From NCBI RefSeq assembly GCF_000411115.1, contig NZ_KE150242.1, positions 242,218-306,217 on the forward strand: DNA of 64,000 nucleotides, read 5' to 3'. Shown piece by piece: positions 9,715 to 17,592 of this stretch. The notes under the pieces are model-generated. The model had not been told where the DNA came from. It saw only the letters and a program-made list of their open reading frames with translations, and did no database searches. The first letter of the stretch is position 1, and the number at the start of each line of letters is the position of its first letter. The translations under genes and the position numbers were made by a program. Origin of the DNA: Capnocytophaga granulosa ATCC 51502. GTDB lineage: Bacteria > Bacteroidota > Bacteroidia > Flavobacteriales > Flavobacteriaceae.

Positions 9715-11544
9715 ATGAACGTAGCCAATATCAAACGACTTTATCCGTATGTACTGCCTTATAAGAGGTTTGCCTTTCTGAATGTGTTCTTTAACATTCT
9801 ATATGCACTCTTTAGCTCTTTGTCCTTTGTTGCCTTGATTCCTATGCTTGAGGTACTTTTTGATGCTCGTGCAAGGATTTACCAAAAGCCTGTGTATAAG
9901 GGTATTAGCGAGGCAAATATCTATTTTAAGGAATACCTGAACTATCAGGTAACCCAGCATGCGGGAGGCGACCCTGTACAAGCGCTTTCCTACATTATCG
10001 CCTTGGTGTTATTGTTATTTTTCTTAAAGAATATATTTAACTATTTGGCCATAGTGTTTATCAACCTCTTGCGCAACGGTGTGTTGAAGGATTTACGCAA
10101 TATGATGTATAAGAAAATCATTTCTTTACCCATTTCTTATTTCTCTGAAAAACGCAAAGGAGATGTCATCTCCCGTATCACCACCGATATCAATGAGTTT
10201 CAAACCTCCTATCTGAGTATATTGGAATTTATTGTAAAAGAACCACTTACAATTATTTTCACTATAGTTATCATGTGTGGGATTAGCCTGAAGCTCACAG
10301 TCTTTGTCTTTGTCTTTATACCTATAGCAGGGCTGGCTATTTCGCGTGTGGGTAAGACCCTTAAGAAGCATTCGGGACGGGTGCAGGCCGAGCAAGGTTT
10401 CTTCCTCTCCCTGATAGAGGAAACCCTTTCGGGGCTGCGTATCATCAAGTCTTTCAATGCACAAGGGGCGTTTATCAAGCGCTTTACCGACTCCACTCAA
10501 CGCTTTAACACCTATGCCAACAACCTCTCCTATCGCCAAAACTTAGCCTCACCCATTAGTGAGTTTTTAGGGATTTTGGTCATCGGAATCCTCCTATGGT
10601 ATGGAGGTACGATGGTCTTGGTCGATAAGACTTTAGGAGGCTCCGAGTTTGTCGCTTATATGGGGTTGGCCTACAATATTCTCACCCCAGCCAAGGAAAT
10701 CAGCAAGGCAGCCTATCGCTTGCGACAAGGAGATGCCGCCGCCCTACGTGTCTTGGAGGTGATCCATGCACAGAACCCTATTTTTGACAAAGAAAACGCC
10801 ATAGAAAAAACAGACTTCCAAGCGGCTATCTCTTTGAAAAACATTTCTTTCAAGTATGACAATGAGTATGTACTCAAGGATTTTTCTCTGGAGATACCCA
10901 AGGGGAAAACAGTAGCCCTAGTAGGGCAATCAGGTAGTGGAAAAAGTACCATAGCCAACCTTATTACGCGCTTCTACGATGTCAATGAAGGCAGTATTAC
11001 CTTTGACGGCACCGATATTCGCGATCTTAAGATACAATCGCTCCGTGATCTGATAGGAATTGTCTCTCAGGACTCTATCCTTTTCAATGATACGATAACA
11101 AACAACCTCCTTATAGGTAAGGCGTCGGCCACCCCAATGGAGATAGAGGAAGCCGCCAAGGTAGCCAATGCTTATGATTTCATAGAGGCCTTACCCGAAA
11201 AATTCCAAACCAATATAGGGGATATGGGCGGAAAGCTCTCTGGCGGACAAAAGCAGCGTCTGAGCATCGCCCGTGCTGTACTGAAGAATCCACCTATTAT
11301 GATCTTGGACGAGGCCACCTCTGCCCTAGATACTGAGAGTGAAAAACTGGTACAGAATGCCTTGGAAAAGATGATGATGAACCGTACTTCACTGGTCATT
11401 GCCCACCGCCTTTCTACCATTCAAAAAGCGGATATTATTGTGGTAATGGAAAAAGGAAAAATCATAGAACAAGGAAACCATGCCACCCTTATGGCACAAA
11501 ACGGCACCTATCGCAAGCTAGTGGAAATGCAGTCCTTTCAGTAG
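9715..11544 (+). CDS. ABC exporter, fused permease and ATPase (MsbA-like)
   Basis: The 609-residue half-transporter has six predicted membrane helices in residues about 15-320 and a nucleotide-binding domain after about 365. The domain has Walker A GQSGSGKST (404-412), signature LSGGQ (508-512), Walker B IMILDE (528-533) and the switch His in AHRLSTIQ. It works as a dimer in the inner membrane. MsbA-type lipid A-core flipping is the best guess from domain order, although drug or lipid export by a relative cannot be excluded. It follows the phosphohexomutase gene by 46 bases. The 3' gap holds a 7-bp repeat array. Confidence 0.88.
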   Translation: MNVANIKRLYPYVLPYKRFAFLNVFFNILYALFSSLSFVALIPMLEVLFDARARIYQKPVYKGISEANIYFKEYLNYQVTQHAGGDPVQALSYIIALVLLLFFLKNIFNYLAIVFINLLRNGVLKDLRNMMYKKIISLPISYFSEKRKGDVISRITTDINEFQTSYLSILEFIVKEPLTIIFTIVIMCGISLKLTVFVFVFIPIAGLAISRVGKTLKKHSGRVQAEQGFFLSLIEETLSGLRIIKSFNAQGAFIKRFTDSTQRFNTYANNLSYRQNLASPISEFLGILVIGILLWYGGTMVLVDKTLGGSEFVAYMGLAYNILTPAKEISKAAYRLRQGDAAALRVLEVIHAQNPIFDKENAIEKTDFQAAISLKNISFKYDNEYVLKDFSLEIPKGKTVALVGQSGSGKSTIANLITRFYDVNEGSITFDGTDIRDLKIQSLRDLIGIVSQDSILFNDTITNNLLIGKASATPMEIEEAAKVANAYDFIEALPEKFQTNIGDMGGKLSGGQKQRLSIARAVLKNPPIMILDEATSALDTESEKLVQNALEKMMMNRTSLVIAHRLSTIQKADIIVVMEKGKIIEQGNHATLMAQNGTYRKLVEMQSFQ

Positions 11545-11632
11545 ACAGTGGTCAGTAGACAGTAGACAGTATACAGAGGTCAATAGACAGTAGACAGTGG
11601 TCAGTCTCTGATAACTAACCACTGACCATTGA
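11545..11632. repeat. Heptad repeat array (AGACAGT type) with strand switch
   Basis: Units such as AGACAGT and GGTCAGT repeat to about 11608. The last part (ACCACTGACCATTGACTACTG) is the same motif on the other strand. The array lies between the convergent ABC exporter and K+ channel genes and could form a two-way terminator hairpin. Confidence 0.65.
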
Positions 11633-12538
11633 CTACTGTTTTGCTCCGCACTGGGGGCAATACAGTGCTCCATCAGGTAGGGGATAGGCATTACAATACT
11701 TGCAATGACCATGGGTGTGGCTGTGTGGATAACCTATGTCTTGTGGCATCTTGTGAGAGGTATCGGACTTATGAGGTTCTTTTTTCCTGTAAGCACGTGA
11801 GTACTCGCTCGTTACAATACCTGTAGGTACGGCTATAATACCATAACCTAAGATCATAATTATAGAGGCCATAATCTGTCCGAAGGTGGTAGTAGGCACC
11901 ACATCGCCATAGCCTACAGTAGTGAGGGTTACAATACACCAGTAGATACTGCGGGGAATACTGGTAAAAGCCTTGTCATGTGGCTCTATCATATACATCA
12001 GCGCTCCTAAGATAACAGAAAGCACCAACACAAAGTAGATGAATACAAATATCTTCGTTTGACTATTCTTTAAAGCTTTCTTCAGCTGATTGGCTTGCTG
12101 GGTGAATTGTACCAAGTCCAAGATCCTAAAAATGCGCAACAGCCTAAGGATACGAATAATAGAAAGAACTTTCGATTGTTTTACAAAGAACGAAAGATAT
12201 ACAGGTAAGATAGAGATAAGGTCAATAACTCCATAGAAACTAAAGATATACCGTTTCCAGTTAGGGATGCAGATAATACGCAATATATACTCAATGGTAA
12301 AAAAGACAGTAATGACCCATTCCAAGACTACTAATAAGGTATGTATCCTATCATTTACAGTTTGAATACTCTCAAAAATAGCCAAAAAAGTACTGATGAG
12401 GATAAAACCTAGGAGAATAAGGTCAAAGAGTTTTCCTGCAACGGTATCTTTTCCGTAGATAATGACAAAAGCCCTTTCTTTTAGGAGCTTATATTTGGAG
12501 GCTATTAGGGGCTTGTACTTAGCTAAAAGTTCTTTCAT
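11633..12538 (-). CDS. Voltage-gated potassium channel with C-terminal zinc ribbon
   Basis: The 301-residue inner-membrane protein has six transmembrane segments. S4 is the Arg-rich stretch IIRILRLLRIFRILDL (near residues 125-140), and the pore loop has the K+ selectivity filter TVGYGD at 207-212. After S6 comes a short cytoplasmic tail with a His-rich piece (HSHTHGHC) and a CxxC...CxxC zinc ribbon in the last 25 residues (CKYC and CPQC). The zinc ribbon is an unusual tail for a Kv-type channel and may be a metal or redox sensor (inference). The gene starts 58 bases after a strong terminator behind the bacilliredoxin gene, so it needs its own promoter. Confidence 0.85.
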   Translation of the reverse strand: MKELLAKYKPLIASKYKLLKERAFVIIYGKDTVAGKLFDLILLGFILISTFLAIFESIQTVNDRIHTLLVVLEWVITVFFTIEYILRIICIPNWKRYIFSFYGVIDLISILPVYLSFFVKQSKVLSIIRILRLLRIFRILDLVQFTQQANQLKKALKNSQTKIFVFIYFVLVLSVILGALMYMIEPHDKAFTSIPRSIYWCIVTLTTVGYGDVVPTTTFGQIMASIIMILGYGIIAVPTGIVTSEYSRAYRKKEPHKSDTSHKMPQDIGYPHSHTHGHCKYCNAYPLPDGALYCPQCGAKQ

Positions 12539-12552
12539 CTCAAACCAATAAA

Positions 12553-12586
12553 AAATCCAATGAAAAAGGTGTTTTTCATTGGATTT
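12553..12586 (-). terminator. Rho-independent terminator after bacilliredoxin gene
   Basis: A perfect 15-bp stem (AAATCCAATGAAAAA at 12553-12567, TTTTTCATTGGATTT at 12572-12586) with a 4-base loop is followed on the minus strand by a T run. It separates the brx gene from the K+ channel gene. Confidence 0.85.
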
Positions 12587-12596
12587 GGACTGTTAT

Positions 12597-13007
12597 TTAA
12601 CAAAATTCATTATAGGCAGCCTCTAAGTTTTCAGCGATTGCCTCAGCAAAACGGCCTTCTATATGGTGTCTCTCCAGCATATGTACCAGCTCTCCGTCTT
12701 TGAAGAGGGCAATGCTTGGGGAAGAAGGCGGGAAAGGGAGCATATAGTCTCGCATTTGGGCAGTGGCATCGGTATCGAAGCCCGCAAAAACCGTTACCAA
12801 ATGGTCAGGCTTTTTACTACCCTCAAGGCTAAGGAGTACGCCAGGGCGGGCATTTCTTGCCGCACAACCACATACGGAATTAACCACAACAAGGGTAGTG
12901 CCAGGGCGCTTAATAGCCTCATCTACAGCCTCTACAGTATGGAGGGATTCAAAACCTGCTCTTTCAAGCTCCGCTATCATAGGAGCTACTATTTCTGGTG
13001 GATACAT
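12597..13007 (-). CDS. Bacilliredoxin, BrxA/BrxB (YphP/YqiW) family
   Basis: The 136-residue cytoplasmic thiol protein has the family's CGC active site (Cys46-Gly47-Cys48 in VCGCAARNARPG) in a thioredoxin-like fold. Family members reduce bacillithiol mixed disulfides on proteins; some use other low-molecular-weight thiols, and the thiol in this organism is not shown by the sequence. The length is normal. A -7 box, CAAAGATA on the plus strand (TATCTTTG on the coding strand), lies at 13036-13043, 29 bases before the ATG. Confidence 0.9.
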   Translation of the reverse strand: MYPPEIVAPMIAELERAGFESLHTVEAVDEAIKRPGTTLVVVNSVCGCAARNARPGVLLSLEGSKKPDHLVTVFAGFDTDATAQMRDYMLPFPPSSPSIALFKDGELVHMLERHHIEGRFAEAIAENLEAAYNEFC

Positions 13008-13035
13008 AATTTTTAGTATTATTTATTCGCGGGGA

Positions 13036-13043
13036 CAAAGATA
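13036..13043 (-). promoter_or_regulatory. -7 box of the bacilliredoxin promoter
   Basis: TATCTTTG on the minus strand matches TAnnTTTG. A clear upstream TTG is not visible, because a heptad-like TTAATGG array occupies that place. Confidence 0.5.
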
Positions 13044-13209
13044 CGAAAAATAATGATTAATGGTTGATGATTAATGGTTAATTGTCAAATCTAAATTGTT
13101 AATTCTTATAAAAACGATACTTTAAAAATATGTAAGTTTGATGTGAGTTTGGGGGATATTTGTTATACCTAACTCACGTTAAAAATGTGTAGAATAAGAA
13201 AAAAAGTTG

Positions 13210-13217
13210 TACTTTTG
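13210..13217 (+). promoter_or_regulatory. -7 box upstream of the small exported protein
   Basis: TACTTTTG matches TAnnTTTG, 27 bases before the start at 13244. A short relic inverted repeat (GTGAGTT near 13143 and AACTCACGTTA at 13171-13181) lies just upstream. It has the same ends as the element at 60366-60596. Confidence 0.55.
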
Positions 13218-13243
13218 CATGGGAATTTCTAAATAGAAATTTT

Positions 13244-13720
13244 ATGAGAGGACTATTTTTCTTTTTGTTATTTCTGCCCTTAGGAGCTGGAGCACAGGAT
13301 TTTGAGGATTTTGAATATTGGGGGATAAGGGCGGCTTTTACGCATACCAATCGCTCTCATAACCTAGGCTTTGCAGGGGTATCTCTTAATACAGAGTATA
13401 ACTGGGTGAGCCGTTCGCTCTATGCAGGAGTACACTTGGGGTCACAAAATACATTTACCGATGACGGACGTAAGCAGTCCAAAATGGAAATAGTCCCTGA
13501 GATAGGATATGAGTTTAGCCTTATTCTCCTTGGGATGGGTGTATCGCTCAATACCCATGCACTCCAGCCTCGTATAGGTCTTTCTTTTTTCAATATTCAT
13601 CAGGCTTATGTGGGGTATTCCATTCCTTTCCGCCGAGATACAGTCTTTAAAGGGCTGACTTTCACGCTTGTGCTTAATTTCTCTAATGCAGAAAGTAGTG
13701 ATGATCTTAGGCTGTGGTAA
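13244..13720 (+). CDS. Small exported beta-barrel-like protein, function unknown
   Basis: The 158-residue protein has a signal peptide (MRGLFFFLLFLPLGAGA, cut before Gln) and alternating hydrophobic/polar strands such as SLYAGVHLGS and FTLVLNFSNA. This suggests a small outer-membrane or periplasmic beta protein. No family is recognised. Its own -7 box sits 27 bases upstream. ribBA begins 34 bases after the stop on the same strand and may be read through. Confidence 0.65.
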   Translation: MRGLFFFLLFLPLGAGAQDFEDFEYWGIRAAFTHTNRSHNLGFAGVSLNTEYNWVSRSLYAGVHLGSQNTFTDDGRKQSKMEIVPEIGYEFSLILLGMGVSLNTHALQPRIGLSFFNIHQAYVGYSIPFRRDTVFKGLTFTLVLNFSNAESSDDLRLW

Positions 13721-13754
13721 TCAAAGAATTTCATAACAAAATAAATATAAATTA

Positions 13755-14882
13755 ATGAACCAAGAAATAAAACTCAATACCATAGAAGAGGCTATTGAGG
13801 ATATTAAACAAGGGAAAATCGTCATCGTAGTAGATGATGAAGACCGCGAAAACGAAGGGGACTTTATTGCAGCAGCAGAAAAGGTAACCCCTGAAATGAT
13901 TAACTTTATGACCCATTATGGGCGCGGTTTGCTTTGTGCACCTCTATTGGAAAAGCGTTGTAAGGAATTGGGCTTGGACATGATGGTGGAGAACAACACC
14001 GTACTGCACCATACCCAATTTACTGTTTCTATAGACCTCAAGGGAGAGGGCTGTACTACAGGAATTTCTGTATTTGACCGTGCCAAAACAATTAAGGCAC
14101 TCGTAAAGCCTGAGACCAAGCCAGAGGATTTTGGTCGTCCAGGACATATATTCCCCCTCAAGGCCAAGGAAGGCGGGGTACTTCGCCGTACAGGCCACAC
14201 CGAAGCAGCGGTAGACTTGGCGCGCTTGGCTGGACTGGAACCTGCGGGGATACTCATTGAGATTCTCAATGAAGATGGTTCCATGGCACGCCTGCCACAG
14301 CTGGTGAAAGTGGCTGAAAAACACAATCTTAAGATCATTTCTATAGAGGACTTGGTGGCCTATCGTATGCGCCATGATAGCCTTATTGTCAAAAAAGAGG
14401 ACTTTTCTATCGATACCGATTTTGGACAATTCCGCCTACGTGCTTACGAACAAACTACCAACGGACAGATACACTTGGCTTTCACCAAAGGTACTTGGGC
14501 TAAGGACGAACCTGTACTTACCCGTATCCATGCCAACTTTATTAGTAATGATATCTTAGAACTTTTGCGCAAGAAGGACAACGAACTCAGTCGCATCTTC
14601 CAGCAGATAGATGCAGCGGGTAAGGGGGCTTTTATCGTCATCAACCAAGGAGGTTACTCCCAAAATCTCTTGCATCGTATCCAAGCTATTAAGGCAGCCC
14701 AAGAGGGCAAATCCGAACCTTCGCAAGTACCTGCCGCTCAGGTAAAAGATATAGGTATAGGCGCTCAAATCCTGATAGACTTGGGTATCTCTCACTTGAA
14801 ACTCTTGACCAACTCCGAACCTTCTCGCTATGTGGGTATGTCGGGCTATGGCTTGGAAATTACAGACTATGTAAGCTACTAA
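13755..14882 (+). CDS. ribB: RibBA-type DHBP synthase with a degenerate GTP cyclohydrolase II half
   Basis: Residues 1-205 form 3,4-dihydroxy-2-butanone-4-phosphate synthase, which makes the four-carbon precursor of riboflavin from ribulose 5-phosphate. [29 protein letters not shown] and RPGHIFPL all match the active site. Residues about 210-375 align with GTP cyclohydrolase II. There the zinc site, normally a Cys followed by CxC in a HSECLTGD...RCDCG context, reads [14 protein letters not shown], so all three cysteines and the surrounding catalytic residues are gone. I infer that only the RibB half is active and that GTP cyclohydrolase II must be encoded elsewhere. The GlmU-like gene starts 1 base after the stop, so translation is probably coupled. 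Confidence 0.9.
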   Translation: MNQEIKLNTIEEAIEDIKQGKIVIVVDDEDRENEGDFIAAAEKVTPEMINFMTHYGRGLLCAPLLEKRCKELGLDMMVENNTVLHHTQFTVSIDLKGEGCTTGISVFDRAKTIKALVKPETKPEDFGRPGHIFPLKAKEGGVLRRTGHTEAAVDLARLAGLEPAGILIEILNEDGSMARLPQLVKVAEKHNLKIISIEDLVAYRMRHDSLIVKKEDFSIDTDFGQFRLRAYEQTTNGQIHLAFTKGTWAKDEPVLTRIHANFISNDILELLRKKDNELSRIFQQIDAAGKGAFIVINQGGYSQNLLHRIQAIKAAQEGKSEPSQVPAAQVKDIGIGAQILIDLGISHLKLLTNSEPSRYVGMSGYGLEITDYVSY

Positions 14883-14883
14883 T

Positions 14884-16041
14884 ATGAAAATAGACCGACT
14901 TCTCTTTGAGGATAAAAACATTATAAAGGATTTTTTCCCTTTGACTTTTACCCGTCCTTCGGCTGAGCTGCGTGCAGGTATTTTAACTTTTGCTGAGCGC
15001 TGGCAGCGACTTTTAGGGGTAGAAAAGATAGCTTACAACACAGCTGATTATCTTAGTGGAAAGTATCCTAAATCTAATACATTGGAGGGTACCCTTTCCA
15101 TTTACGCTAATTTCTTGCCTACCCAACGCCTTTTAGAACAGTTGCGTTCTCTTAAGATAGGGGAGTCTATTACGTATCAAGGAAGGCAGTTGGCTTTTAT
15201 GAATAATGGCCTCACGCTTTCTTCTATCCCTCCTATAGAGTGGGAAGAGCCTTTGGTGGTTTTTGAAAAGCCTACCGACCTTTTTACCTATAATGACAAG
15301 GCGATAGACTTTGATTTTGAACTACTTACAAAAGGACGTACCTCTGTGCCACTCTCACCTACCAATGGCTTCTTGGGCGATAAGGACAACCTCTTCATAG
15401 AGGAAGGTGCCAAGGTCGAGTTTGCAACCCTCAACTGTCAGAAAGGCAAGATCTACATAGGCAAAGATGCCGAGGTCATGGAAGGTAGTCACCTGCGTGG
15501 GTCTATCGCCCTTTGCGAGCATGCTACCGTGAATATGGGTGCCAAGCTCTATGGAGCTACTACTATAGGCCCTTACAGTAAGGTAGGCGGTGAGATAAGT
15601 AACTCCGTTATTTGGGGTTACTCCAACAAGGGGCATGACGGCTTCTTAGGCAATTCCGTATTGGGGCAGTGGTGTAACCTCGGGGCGGATACCAATGTTT
15701 CTAATCTCAAAAACACCTATAATACCATACAGCTATGGGATTACCAAAAGGGCGGTTATACCTCTTCAGGCTTGCAATTCTGTGGGGTACTGATGGGAGA
15801 CCATTCCAAAACGGCCATCAATACCCAAATCAATAGTGGTACCACTATAGGGGTTTTTGCTAACCTTTTCTCTGCTGGATTTCCAAGCAAATATATTCCT
15901 AATTTTGCTTGGGGAGCCTCTGCTGAGAAATACCGCTTGGAGGAGGCTTTTGCCGTAGCCGAGCGTGTGATGGCACGTAGGGGTATTGCTTTTGACCAGA
16001 GGGAACAACATATACTCCAGTGGTTGTTTGATAACCAATAG
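14884..16041 (+). CDS. GlmU-like sugar nucleotidyl/acetyltransferase of the Bacteroidota type
   Basis: The 385-residue protein starts with FEDKNIIKDFFPLTFTRPSAELRAG (positions about 7-31), a feature of the alternative GlmU family found in Bacteroidota. Its C-terminal two-thirds has left-handed beta-helix hexapeptides (IYIGKDAEVMEGSHLRG, GATTIGPYSKVGGEI, GVFANLFSAGFPSKYIP). The family is predicted to make UDP-N-acetylglucosamine for peptidoglycan and LPS. The activity is inferred, because the N-terminal half lacks the classic GxGTRM pyrophosphorylase loop. It sits 1 base behind ribBA. A 93-bp palindromic-end element follows and separates it from the convergent aldehyde dehydrogenase. Confidence 0.8.
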   Translation: MKIDRLLFEDKNIIKDFFPLTFTRPSAELRAGILTFAERWQRLLGVEKIAYNTADYLSGKYPKSNTLEGTLSIYANFLPTQRLLEQLRSLKIGESITYQGRQLAFMNNGLTLSSIPPIEWEEPLVVFEKPTDLFTYNDKAIDFDFELLTKGRTSVPLSPTNGFLGDKDNLFIEEGAKVEFATLNCQKGKIYIGKDAEVMEGSHLRGSIALCEHATVNMGAKLYGATTIGPYSKVGGEISNSVIWGYSNKGHDGFLGNSVLGQWCNLGADTNVSNLKNTYNTIQLWDYQKGGYTSSGLQFCGVLMGDHSKTAINTQINSGTTIGVFANLFSAGFPSKYIPNFAWGASAEKYRLEEAFAVAERVMARRGIAFDQREQHILQWLFDNQ

Positions 16042-16063
16042 GTAAAATGATTCACTAATTTTC

Positions 16064-16156
16064 TAAGGCGCAATAAATTGCGTCTCTACCCTAACGCTGG
16101 CTAAGACACTCCCGAAGAGTGTAGTCATCCGTAGAGACACAATTTATTGCGTCTTA
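16064..16156. mobile_element. 93-bp element with palindromic ends, copy 1
   Basis: 26-bp inverted ends (16064-16089 and 16131-16156, 24 of 26 matching) each contain the near-palindrome GCAATAAATTGC plus CTCTAC. The interior has GCTGGCTAAGACA. A second copy in the opposite orientation is at 42537-42631. It lies between convergent genes and can fold as a two-way terminator. Confidence 0.75.
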
Positions 16157-16196
16157 AATAGTTAGCAAATAATGTTTTAATCTTTGATTTGCATTA

Positions 16197-17492
16197 TTAT
16201 TTCACCACTACCGTCTTGATATTGGCAAACTCCCATACACCAAAGTAGGAGAGCTCACGGCCATAGCCTGAGTTCTTGATACCTCCAAAGGGCAAATGTG
16301 GATCACTGATAAGCATCTCATTGATATATACTGCACCTTCGTCAAAGCGAGGGGCTTGAGATTTTACAAAATCTACATTCTGGGAGAAAATGGCCACTCC
16401 TAAGCCAAAATCCGATTGGTTGCTCAGCGCAATGGCCTCTTCAAAGTCTCGGAAGGTGGTGATGACCGCTACAGGCCCGAAGGTCTCTTCCCTGAATACT
16501 CGCATGGTAGGAGTAACTCCAGTAAGGACAGTAGGAGTGTAGAAAGCACCTGTACGCTTGCCCCCACAGCGTAGGGTAGCCCCCTCGGCAAGGCTCTGCT
16601 TGACCATTTCTTCTATTTCTATGGCCAAGTCTTCTCGTGCCATAGCACCTATTTCGGTGGAGAGGTCATACTTGTCACCTTGCTTGAGGGCTTTGACCTT
16701 TTCAGTGAAGGCCGCTGTAAATTCCTCGGCTATGGATTCTTGTACTAAGATACGTTTGCCTGCAATACAGCTCTGTCCTGCGTTCTGCATACGGGCATTG
16801 ACGGCTGTGGTGACCGCTTTTGTTAGATCTGCATCTTCACAGACGATAAAGGCAGCACTTCCTCCGAGTTCCAAGACGGATTTCTTTAGGTGCTTACCTG
16901 CACACTGGGCGACCGACCTACCCGCAGGTTCACTTCCTGTAAGGGTAACGCCCTTAATGGCAGGGTGGGCGATGATGGCTTCTACATGTTGGCTTGGTAA
17001 GGGCAGGTTCTTGTAGATAGGAAAGCCTAAGGACTTGTCAAGGAAGATTTCTTCCAATAGTGCAGCAGCAGTAGGGACATTGGAGGCGTGTTTTACGACC
17101 AATACATTGCCCAATAGCAGGTTAGGAATAGCTACGCGGAATACTTGCCAAAAGGGGAAGTTCCACGGCATAACAGCTAAAAGTACGCCTAAGGGGTCTA
17201 AGCGGACATAACTCTCTGTCCAACTGCTCTGCAAAGGTTGTGGGCGGAGGAAGTCGTCAATATGAGTGAGGTAATAATAGCAAAGGGCAGTACATTTTTT
17301 AACCTCAGCAAGAGCTTGCGCCAAAGGCTTATTCATATCGGTAGTAATGGCTCTGGCATATTGTTCGGCATGGGTTAGTAGCTTTTCTCGGATACGGCTG
17401 ATGACCTCCTTACGTGTGGTTAAGGGGCGGTTTCGCCAAGTGTGGTAAGCGCTTTCCATTTCGCTTACGGAAGCAAGGGCTTTTTCTAACAT
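16197..17492 (-). CDS. NAD(P)-dependent aldehyde dehydrogenase, succinate-semialdehyde type
   Basis: The 431-residue enzyme has the ALDH superfamily hallmarks: MPWNFPFWQ in the cofactor domain, the general base Glu in LELGGS (near residue 208), the catalytic Cys242 in GQSCIAGKR and EETFGPV near residue 335. The GQSCIAGKR and DPHLPFGGIKNSGYGRE signatures fit the short succinate-semialdehyde dehydrogenase branch, which would oxidise the semialdehyde to succinate, but the substrate is inferred only. The family is usually about 455-480 residues, so this one is slightly short at the N-terminus. A heptad array of TTAATTG type precedes the ATG. Confidence 0.88.
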   Translation of the reverse strand: MLEKALASVSEMESAYHTWRNRPLTTRKEVISRIREKLLTHAEQYARAITTDMNKPLAQALAEVKKCTALCYYYLTHIDDFLRPQPLQSSWTESYVRLDPLGVLLAVMPWNFPFWQVFRVAIPNLLLGNVLVVKHASNVPTAAALLEEIFLDKSLGFPIYKNLPLPSQHVEAIIAHPAIKGVTLTGSEPAGRSVAQCAGKHLKKSVLELGGSAAFIVCEDADLTKAVTTAVNARMQNAGQSCIAGKRILVQESIAEEFTAAFTEKVKALKQGDKYDLSTEIGAMAREDLAIEIEEMVKQSLAEGATLRCGGKRTGAFYTPTVLTGVTPTMRVFREETFGPVAVITTFRDFEEAIALSNQSDFGLGVAIFSQNVDFVKSQAPRFDEGAVYINEMLISDPHLPFGGIKNSGYGRELSYFGVWEFANIKTVVVK

Positions 17493-17495
17493 CTT

Positions 17496-17590
17496 TCTTA
17501 ATTGTTAATGGTTAATTACTAATGACAAATGACAAATCTCTCTAATTTTTGAAGAGATTTGTCATTTGTTGTTATTCACTTTTTACTTTT
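17496..17590. repeat. Heptad arrays and a 15-bp stem hairpin
   Basis: TTAATTG/TTAATGG units lead into TGACAAA units. AAATGACAAATCTCT (17527-17541) and AGAGATTTGTCATTT (17553-17567) form a perfect 15-bp stem downstream of the prolyl oligopeptidase gene on the minus strand. It is a likely transcript end. Confidence 0.7.
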
Positions 17591-17592
17591 CA

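Noticed and set aside
12663..13016. Plus-strand frames over the bacilliredoxin gene
   Set aside because: They are shadows of the minus-strand gene, which has a clear CGC active site and terminator.
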